A stretch of DNA of 8,028 nt from assembly GCA_016281675.1 (NCBI GenBank), contig JAEEJD010000083.1:1-8028 (forward strand). Reading direction: 5' to 3'. Of the stretch, positions 1 to 5,173 are shown piece by piece. Origin of the DNA: Lachnospiraceae bacterium (lineage in GTDB: Bacteria; Bacillota_A; Clostridia; Lachnospirales; Lachnospiraceae). Each line of letters opens with the position of its first letter. Position 1 is the stretch's first letter. Below the pieces are notes generated by a model. It made no database searches, was not told where the DNA came from, and saw nothing but the letters and a program-made list of their open reading frames with translations. Both the position numbers and the translations under genes were made by a program.

Positions 1-57
1 AAGGCGACTGTCATCGGTAAGATCATTTCGGGAGACAAAGGAGTGACCTTATGCTGA
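1..57 (+). CDS. purM: Phosphoribosylformylglycinamidine cyclo-ligase (AIR synthetase), C-terminal end only
   Basis: Frame 1 is open from the window start and ends at TGA 55-57. It encodes an 18-residue tail, KATVIGKIISGDKGVTLC. The pattern of a V/I-IG-K/R-V/I segment followed by a short G-x-GV-x-L ending is typical of PurM C-termini, and purM normally lies directly before purN in Bacillota. PurM is a cytosolic ATP-dependent enzyme that closes the imidazole ring, converting FGAM to AIR. The stop codon lies 4 bases inside purN, so the two genes overlap by 7 bases. The catalytic part is upstream of the window. The call rests on this short tail plus gene order. Confidence 0.8.
   Translation, partial: KATVIGKIISGDKGVTLC
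37..43 (+). promoter_or_regulatory. Ribosome binding site of purN, inside purM
   Basis: AAAGGAG lies within the last codons of purM, 7 bases before the ATG at 51. It fixes the purN start. Because the purM stop (55-57) is just after that ATG, ribosomes ending purM can reinitiate directly on purN, so the two proteins are probably translationally coupled. Confidence 0.8.
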
Positions 58-647
58 ATATCGCGGTAATGGTCAGCGGAGGCGGCACGAATCTGCAGGC
101 GATAATCGATGCGTCCGAGGCGGGGAAGCTTCCCGGTGTTACGATCGACTGTGTCATATCCAACAAGAGCGATGCGTATGCGCTAAAGCGTGCCGAAGAA
201 CATGGCATAGATGCCGTGTGTATACGCCCGAAGGATTATGACAGCAAGGATGCCTACGGTGCTTATCTGGCAAAGTTCCTGTCGGAGCGCGGAGTCGATC
301 TTGTCGTTCTTGCGGGATTTCTGGTTGTTCTTCCGGCAAACTTTATAGAAGCTTTTGAAGGCAGGATAATAAACATCCACCCGTCGCTCATACCTTCATT
401 TTGCGGAGACGGTTTCTACGGGCTCAAGGTTCATGAAGCTGCACTCGCGCGCGGAGTCAAGGTTACCGGAGCCACGGTTCATTATGTGGATGCGGGAACC
501 GATACCGGCCCGATAATATTTCAGAAGGCGGTGTACATCGAGGACGGTGACACGCCCGAGACTTTGCAGAAACGTGTCATGGAACAGGCGGAGTGGGTAA
601 TACTTCCGAAGGCCATAAAAGAGATCGCCGACAGGCATAATTCGTAA
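51..647 (+). CDS. purN: Phosphoribosylglycinamide formyltransferase (GAR transformylase)
   Basis: This 198-residue cytosolic enzyme transfers a formyl group from 10-formyltetrahydrofolate to GAR, giving formyl-GAR, the third step of de novo purine synthesis. Its length is normal for PurN. The N-terminal phosphate-binding loop SGGGTNLQAI is at residues 9-18. The catalytic core motif NIHPSLIP is at 108-115, with Asn108 and His110 matching the catalytic Asn and His of the family. DTGP near 151-154 supplies the third catalytic residue, Asp151. The stretch SFCGDGFYG (116-124) is the form usual in clostridia, not enterobacteria. The start overlaps the end of purM and has a strong AAAGGAG site 7 bases upstream. 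The next gene, purD, begins 34 bp after the stop with no terminator between, so all are in one operon. Nothing in the sequence suggests loss of function. Confidence 0.97.
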   Translation: MLNIAVMVSGGGTNLQAIIDASEAGKLPGVTIDCVISNKSDAYALKRAEEHGIDAVCIRPKDYDSKDAYGAYLAKFLSERGVDLVVLAGFLVVLPANFIEAFEGRIINIHPSLIPSFCGDGFYGLKVHEAALARGVKVTGATVHYVDAGTDTGPIIFQKAVYIEDGDTPETLQKRVMEQAEWVILPKAIKEIADRHNS

Positions 648-681
648 TTCCGAACGAAACATATCCAGGAGGAAGAAAATA

Positions 682-1950
682 ATGAAAGTTCTCATAGTGG
701 GAGGCGGCGGCAGAGAGCATGCCATCGCAACGGCGGTAGCCAAGTCGAAGAAGGTTGATAAGATATACTGCGCACCCGGAAACGCCGGAATAGCATCAGT
801 TGCCGAGTGTGTTCCGATAGGCGTCATGGAATTTGATGCGCTTGCTTCGTTTGCCGAAGAGAAGAATATCGACCTTGCGATAATAGGTCCCGACGATCCT
901 CTCGTAGGCGGGATAGTGGACGAGTTCGAGAAAAAGGGTATCAGAACGTTCGGACCCGCTGGCAATGCCGCGATCCTCGAAGGAAGCAAAGCGTTCTCCA
1001 AAGACCTTATGAAGAAATACGGTATTCCCACAGCGGCATACGAGACGTTCGAAGATCCGGAAGCCGCACTTTCCTATCTTGAGAGCGCAAAGATGCCGAT
1101 CGTGCTTAAGGCCGACGGACTCGCACTCGGTAAGGGAGTTCTGATCTGCAATACTCTTGAGGAGGCAAAAGAGGGAATCTCCACTATCATGATCGATAAG
1201 AAGTTCGGCAAGAGCGGTAATAAGGTCGTTGTCGAAGAGTTCATGACGGGCCGTGAAGTTTCTGTACTTTCGTTTGTCGACGGCAAAACGATCAAAACGA
1301 TGTCAAGCGCACAGGATCATAAGCGCGCAAAGGACAATGACGAAGGGCTCAATACAGGAGGAATGGGTAATTTCTCTCCGAGTCCTTTCTATACAAAGGA
1401 TGTTGATGACTTCTGCCAAAAGCACATCTATCAGGCTACGGTCGATGCAATGGCTGCGGAGGGAAGACCTTTTCGCGGCGTGATCTTCTTCGGCCTTATG
1501 CTGACGGAAGACGGACCGAAGGTGCTCGAGTTCAATGCCAGATTCGGAGATCCCGAAGCGCAGGTTGTACTTCCGAGACTTGAGAACGATATCACGGATG
1601 TCATGAATGCCTGCATAGACGGTAAGCTTTCCGATATCGATCTGAAGTTTTCGGATCAGGCGGCGGTTTGTGTTGTTCTTGCAAGCGACGGTTATCCGGA
1701 ACACTACGAGAAAGGTTTTCCGATCACGGGATTTGATGCTTTCGACGGCAAAGACGATTATTTCTGCTTCCATGCGGGAACTAAGTTTGACGGCGACAAC
1801 ATAGTCACAAACGGCGGAAGAGTACTCGGTATCACGGCACTCGGCAAAGATGTTCCCGAAGCAAGGAAGAAGGCATACGAGGCAACCGGGTGGATAGATT
1901 TTGCCAATAAGTATATGAGAAACGATATTGCGGCTTCGGTCTGCAAATAG
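682..1950 (+). CDS. purD: Phosphoribosylamine--glycine ligase (GAR synthetase)
   Basis: This 422-residue cytosolic ATP-grasp ligase joins glycine to 5-phosphoribosylamine, using ATP, to give GAR, the substrate of PurN. Length is typical (about 420-430). The N-terminal domain opens with the nucleotide-fold loop GGGGREHA (7-14) and GPDDPLVGG (69-77). The ATP-grasp domain shows LKADGLALGKGV (142-153), the DHKRAKDND loop (212-220) with TGGMGNFSP (225-233), and the metal/ATP-binding segment LEFNARFGDPEAQ (282-294). The C-terminal domain holds GGRVLGITALG (378-388) and ends R-N-D-I-A, where many homologues have R-x-D-I-G. The start has an excellent AGGAGGAA site at 667-674, 7 bases before the ATG. 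A 34-bp gap without an obvious terminator leads to the next gene. purH, frequently found between purN and purD, is not present here. Confidence 0.98.
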   Translation: MKVLIVGGGGREHAIATAVAKSKKVDKIYCAPGNAGIASVAECVPIGVMEFDALASFAEEKNIDLAIIGPDDPLVGGIVDEFEKKGIRTFGPAGNAAILEGSKAFSKDLMKKYGIPTAAYETFEDPEAALSYLESAKMPIVLKADGLALGKGVLICNTLEEAKEGISTIMIDKKFGKSGNKVVVEEFMTGREVSVLSFVDGKTIKTMSSAQDHKRAKDNDEGLNTGGMGNFSPSPFYTKDVDDFCQKHIYQATVDAMAAEGRPFRGVIFFGLMLTEDGPKVLEFNARFGDPEAQVVLPRLENDITDVMNACIDGKLSDIDLKFSDQAAVCVVLASDGYPEHYEKGFPITGFDAFDGKDDYFCFHAGTKFDGDNIVTNGGRVLGITALGKDVPEARKKAYEATGWIDFANKYMRNDIAASVCK

Positions 1951-1984
1951 AGAATAGAGATTGAACACAGAGGGATAACAGAGT

Positions 1985-2446
1985 ATGAACGAAGACGACG
2001 TTCTTGTGTTTAAAGATTACCATGTTCCGCGCGTCTGCGCTAAATGCGGAAAGGCCAATCCCGATTACAAAGGGGTGGGAGAGTACAAGTGCAGCGAATG
2101 CGGGTTCACCATGTACGATGATTTCGGAGTGGTCCGCAATTATCTTGAGGCACATGCCGGTGCGACCCAGGCCCAGGTTTCGAGGGAGACCGGTGTTGCC
2201 ATGGATACCATCAGGCAGTTCCTTAAAGAGGAGCGTCTTGAGATAGCAGCCGGTTCGGCCGTAATGATGACCTGTGAGATATGCAATGCCCCGATCAGAA
2301 GCGGAAGATACTGCCCCGAGTGTGCGCGCGTAGTCAATAAGAGGGTTGAGGAGGAGAAGAAGGCAAGCGGTGCCAAGAAGCAGTCGATGCAGGGGTATGT
2401 GAAGTCAATTCATCTTGATAAAGGGGAGTACAGATTCAAAAGATAG
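1985..2446 (+). CDS. YvyF-like (TIGR03826-type) zinc-ribbon/HTH protein
   Basis: This is a 153-residue cytosolic protein of unknown biochemical role. Two cysteine quartets are visible: Cys18/Cys21 with Cys36/Cys39, and Cys97/Cys100 with Cys110/Cys113, each arranged CxxC...CxxC as in treble-clef or zinc-ribbon folds. Between them (about 48-87) lies a helix-rich segment, including ATQAQVSRETGVAMDTIRQF (60-79), which reads like a winged-helix or HTH unit. The tail (117-153) is Lys/Glu-rich. From memory, this architecture, including C-x-x-C-x-x-P-I-R-S-G-R-x-C-x-x-C, matches the family found next to flgM in Bacillus flagellar operons. Here it sits 34 bp after purD instead, with no flagellar gene in view. 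The start has a modest AGAGGGA site at 1969-1975. A role in transcription control or flagellar regulation is inference. Simple zinc-ribbon proteins of other families are an alternative. Confidence 0.72.
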   Translation: MNEDDVLVFKDYHVPRVCAKCGKANPDYKGVGEYKCSECGFTMYDDFGVVRNYLEAHAGATQAQVSRETGVAMDTIRQFLKEERLEIAAGSAVMMTCEICNAPIRSGRYCPECARVVNKRVEEEKKASGAKKQSMQGYVKSIHLDKGEYRFKR

Positions 2447-2449
2447 CGG

Positions 2450-2495
2450 TTTTTTTAATTTTTGGGTTGACATAAATTATTTGGAAAGGTATTAT
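2450..2495 (+). promoter_or_regulatory. Vegetative sigma-A/sigma-70 promoter with possible UP element
   Basis: The -35 box TTGACA (2467-2472) is a perfect consensus. It is separated by exactly 17 bp from the -10 box TATTAT (2490-2495), one base off TATAAT. Directly upstream, 2450-2463 is T7-AA-T5, which falls at about -40 to -53 and could serve as an UP element. The transcription start is expected near 2503-2504, giving a leader of about 85 nt before the ATG at 2588. This is the only clear promoter in the window. It probably drives the wall hydrolase, the membrane protein and clpC together. No CIRCE inverted repeat and no tandem CtsR-type heptads are visible around it. Confidence 0.85.
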
Positions 2496-2508
2496 TGTTA
2501 CTGAGGGA

Positions 2509-2537
2509 ATGCGATTGACCTGCCAGGTCGATTGCGT
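2509..2537 (+). promoter_or_regulatory. 13-bp hairpin in the 5' leader
   Basis: Arms 2509-2521 and 2525-2537 pair over 13 consecutive positions around a 3-nt GCC loop. Ten pairs are Watson-Crick and three are G-U (2510-2536, 2513-2533, 2516-2530). The inner GACCT/AGGTC pairs are perfect at DNA level too. It starts about 5-6 nt after the predicted transcription start and has no T-run after it, so it is not an intrinsic terminator. It may be a 5' RNA stabiliser or, because its core is a DNA palindrome, an operator for a repressor. I recognise no known riboswitch consensus in the short leader. Confidence 0.65.
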
Positions 2538-2550
2538 ATAAATAATTAAT

Positions 2551-2576
2551 AAGGGGTCAGAATATACTTAAAGGGG
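2551..2576 (+). promoter_or_regulatory. Duplicated Shine-Dalgarno-like motif before the wall hydrolase gene
   Basis: AAGGGG occurs at 2551-2556 and again at 2571-2576, exactly 20 bp apart, each followed two bases later by AG and then a TATA-rich stretch. The downstream copy (AAAGGGGA from 2570) is 11 bases from the ATG at 2588, slightly long but usable, and is the likely ribosome binding site. The upstream copy is too far to start translation there and could be a standby site or a leftover of a small duplication. Confidence 0.5.
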
Positions 2577-2587
2577 ATAGGTATATT

Positions 2588-5140
2588 ATGAAACGTCGTA
2601 TTGTCACGGGGATGCTGTCTGTGATACTCGTATCGCAGAGTCTGGCAGTCTTGTTCCCCGTAACTGCATACAGTGCAACCGTATCATCCGGAACGGTCAA
2701 AGCCAAGAGCGGATTCGTAAGATCAGCCGCTTCGGCTCAGTCGGCCGTTTCGTTCTGTGTCTCCTCAGGCAACGAAGTTGCGATCCTCGGTGAAGAAAAA
2801 GGTAAAGACGGCAAGACATGGTACAAGGTAGCCGTAGGTACGTCAACCGGCTACATCCGTTCCGATCTTGTGACGAAATCGGATAAGAAGGTAAACGTCA
2901 GTGATTCCCTTACGGGAAAATCACAGACGCAGCAAACAACTGCAACCGCATCTGCGGCTACCGCCGCAGCCCAGACATCAACGGCAAAGACCGCAACGGC
3001 ATCAACCGGAACCGGTACGGTCAAAGGTACATACGTCAGGATGAGGAAAGACGCATCCGTAGGTTCCGGCGTCGTTACATATCTTGATGACGGATCGAGT
3101 GTAACGATCCTTGCGGAAGGAAAAGCAAGCGACGGACAGATATGGTACCAGGTCAAAAAGGGAGATCAGACAGGGTTCGTAAGAAGCGACCTTATTAATA
3201 AGACGTCTCAGGTACAGACGACGGCACCCGCTGTGGCAGCCGCAACAACAACCGCAGCCGCGAGCACAACGACGAGTGCATCGACGTCATCGGCCGGTTC
3301 AACCAAAACGATAGAACCCGGATCGGGTCTCGTAAAGGGCACGAACGTCAGGATCAGGAGCAGCGCGAGCATTGCCGGAAATATAGTGGGAACCGTAAGC
3401 TCGGGATGCGAGCTTAAGCTTGTGGGCGTAGAGAAAGCACCCGACAGGGAATGGATAAAGGTCGAGGCCACGGTTCAGGGTAAGAGCGTCAGCGGATACA
3501 TAGCCAGGGATTATGTCACGGTGACCAAAGAAGTCAAAGAAGTCACTCAGACAGTCCAGACGATAGTGGGAAGCGATTCCGGAACGACGAACACGGCAAG
3601 TACCGGAACAAGTACGAATACATCAACCAATTCCGGGGGCACAACAAAAACGGTGAGCGACAACACCGGGCCCGCGGAAGGCTCCGCCTCCATAAAGGGG
3701 GTGGGGGTGAGGATCCGACAATCGCCGGTTGACGGCAATGTGGTCTGTCAGCTGTCATCGGGACACCCGCTGACCATCAGCAAAGAAACATCGGGAAGCG
3801 ATAACTACACCTGGTACCAGGTGTCTTTTTCATATTTGGGAAGCGAGAAGGAAGGGTATGTCAGATCCGACCTTGTCGTTCGCGCGGAAGGCGGTCGGGA
3901 AGAGGCTCCGAAGGGAAGCGAGGACTTCGAGGAGTCTATCGAGGACCTGCCCGAGAGTTACAAGAACTCACTCCGTGCGATACACGCAAAGCATCCCGAG
4001 TGGAAGTTTGAAACGGTTGATACGGGCCTTGAATGGGCCGATGCGCTTAAGGCTGAGTCATCGGTCGGTAAGAATCTCGTATCGAAGAATTCGATCGCAT
4101 CGTGGAAATCAACGGCTCCTCAGGCATACAACCAAGCGAGCAACCAGTGGTACACATTCGACGGCGGAAGCTGGGCTTCGGCATCGCCGGAACTTATCGC
4201 ATACTACATGGATCCGAGGAATTTCCTCAACGAGAGCGGTATATACATGTTTGAAAAGCTCGACTATTCCGACTCACAGACATCGGGAAGCGTATCGAAG
4301 ATGCTGGCCGGAACGTTTATGAGCGGAGAGGTAACGGATACCGACGGCGCAACATACACCTATGCCGACAAGTTCAGGGAAGTGGGCGAACAGACCGGAG
4401 TCAGCCCCTATCTTCTTGCGGGACGTGCACTCCAGGAGATGGGCGTCAAGGGAACGAGCCAGAGCTGCTCGGGTAAAGTTTCGGGATACGAGAACTACTT
4501 CAACTTCTTCAATGTGGGCGCATATGCTTACAGCGGAAGGAGCGCAACGATCAACGGCCTGATATACGCAAAGGGCAGCGATGAGGAATATGCGCGCCCG
4601 TGGAATACGAGAGCAAAGGCGATATACGGCGGAGCAAAGTATCTGTCCGAGAAATATGTCTCAAAGGGACAGAATACATTGTACTTCCAGAAATTCAATG
4701 TTGTTAACAAAGAGAATACGCTGTATTCTCATCAGTATATGTCAAATATCCAGGCGGCTTCTTCGGAGAGCTCGAGACTGCAGCTGGCGTACCTGGGCGA
4801 CGACGAAGTGCTCACGTTCAGGATACCGTATTACAGGAACATGCCTGACACACTTTGCCAGAAGCCGACCTCGGATTCAAACCCGAACACTTACCTTGCA
4901 ACTCTTACGGTAAGCGGAGGCGACCTGTCGCCGGCATTCTCGGGTGTAACGGACAAGTATACGGTAAACGTTGATTCCGACACGGAAACGGTTGAGATAA
5001 AGGCAACGGCTGTGTGCTCATCGTCATCGGTCGGAGGAACGGGAACATACGAGATCGAACCCGGAGCAAATACGCTCTACGTAAGCTGCAAAGCTCAGAA
5101 CGGTGCGGTCAAGACTTACACGATAACAGTCAACAGATAA
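2588..5140 (+). CDS. Secreted cell-wall hydrolase: four SH3 domains, endo-beta-N-acetylglucosaminidase, cadherin-like domain
   Basis: This 850-residue exported protein probably cleaves glycan strands of peptidoglycan. A signal peptide (KRR n-region, hydrophobic 8-27) is likely cut after AYSA, near residue 30. Four bacterial SH3 domains follow, at about 32-96, 142-204, 246-313 and 364-432, each ending in a GY/GF-[IV]-R/A-x-D-[LY] strand. They should bind the wall. Linkers at about 101-141, 206-245 and 320-362 are rich in Thr, Ser and Ala and look extended. The domain at about 456-755 resembles the LytD/GH73-type glucosaminidase superfamily. Glu617 in RALQEMG is the likely catalytic acid, with YFNFFNVGAY (637-646) and the PWNTRAKAIYGGAKYL helix (671-686) downstream. 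Residues 765-850 look like a cadherin-like beta-sandwich (PF12733-type), ending GAVKTYTITVNR. The gene has its own promoter and a 33-bp gap to the next gene. The exact bond cleaved is inferred from the family. Confidence 0.9.
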   Translation: MKRRIVTGMLSVILVSQSLAVLFPVTAYSATVSSGTVKAKSGFVRSAASAQSAVSFCVSSGNEVAILGEEKGKDGKTWYKVAVGTSTGYIRSDLVTKSDKKVNVSDSLTGKSQTQQTTATASAATAAAQTSTAKTATASTGTGTVKGTYVRMRKDASVGSGVVTYLDDGSSVTILAEGKASDGQIWYQVKKGDQTGFVRSDLINKTSQVQTTAPAVAAATTTAAASTTTSASTSSAGSTKTIEPGSGLVKGTNVRIRSSASIAGNIVGTVSSGCELKLVGVEKAPDREWIKVEATVQGKSVSGYIARDYVTVTKEVKEVTQTVQTIVGSDSGTTNTASTGTSTNTSTNSGGTTKTVSDNTGPAEGSASIKGVGVRIRQSPVDGNVVCQLSSGHPLTISKETSGSDNYTWYQVSFSYLGSEKEGYVRSDLVVRAEGGREEAPKGSEDFEESIEDLPESYKNSLRAIHAKHPEWKFETVDTGLEWADALKAESSVGKNLVSKNSIASWKSTAPQAYNQASNQWYTFDGGSWASASPELIAYYMDPRNFLNESGIYMFEKLDYSDSQTSGSVSKMLAGTFMSGEVTDTDGATYTYADKFREVGEQTGVSPYLLAGRALQEMGVKGTSQSCSGKVSGYENYFNFFNVGAYAYSGRSATINGLIYAKGSDEEYARPWNTRAKAIYGGAKYLSEKYVSKGQNTLYFQKFNVVNKENTLYSHQYMSNIQAASSESSRLQLAYLGDDEVLTFRIPYYRNMPDTLCQKPTSDSNPNTYLATLTVSGGDLSPAFSGVTDKYTVNVDSDTETVEIKATAVCSSSSVGGTGTYEIEPGANTLYVSCKAQNGAVKTYTITVNR

Positions 5141-5173
5141 AAGGATCAAAAAGAAAAGAAGGCAGGTAGAAAC

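Noticed and set aside
396..1031. A 211-codon open frame on the - strand across purN and purD
   Set aside because: It opposes two confidently identified enzymes, shows no recognisable motif, and crosses a gene boundary.
2441..2464. Possible intrinsic terminator after the zinc/HTH gene (T7 and T5 runs)
   Set aside because: I could find no GC-rich stem before the T-run, only weak A/T pairing between CAAAA and TTTTG. The tract fits an UP element of the adjoining promoter better.
2509..2537. CtsR operator in the clpC operon leader
   Set aside because: The AGGTC elements are inverted, not the tandem direct heptads that CtsR binds, and they sit downstream of the promoter. Similarity to the GGTCAAA half-site is only partial.
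2563..2568. Second -10 box TATACT
   Set aside because: No reasonable -35 sequence is found 16-18 bp upstream, and it would give a leader of under 15 nt that overlaps the ribosome site.
2503..2587. Riboswitch (for example c-di-AMP or c-di-GMP type) in the leader of the wall hydrolase
   Set aside because: The leader is only about 85 nt with one simple hairpin, and none of the conserved riboswitch core sequences I know is visible.
3858..4322. A 154-codon + strand frame inside the hydrolase gene
   Set aside because: It is Arg/Ser-rich, typical of a shifted frame of a real gene, and lies wholly inside the glucosaminidase coding sequence.
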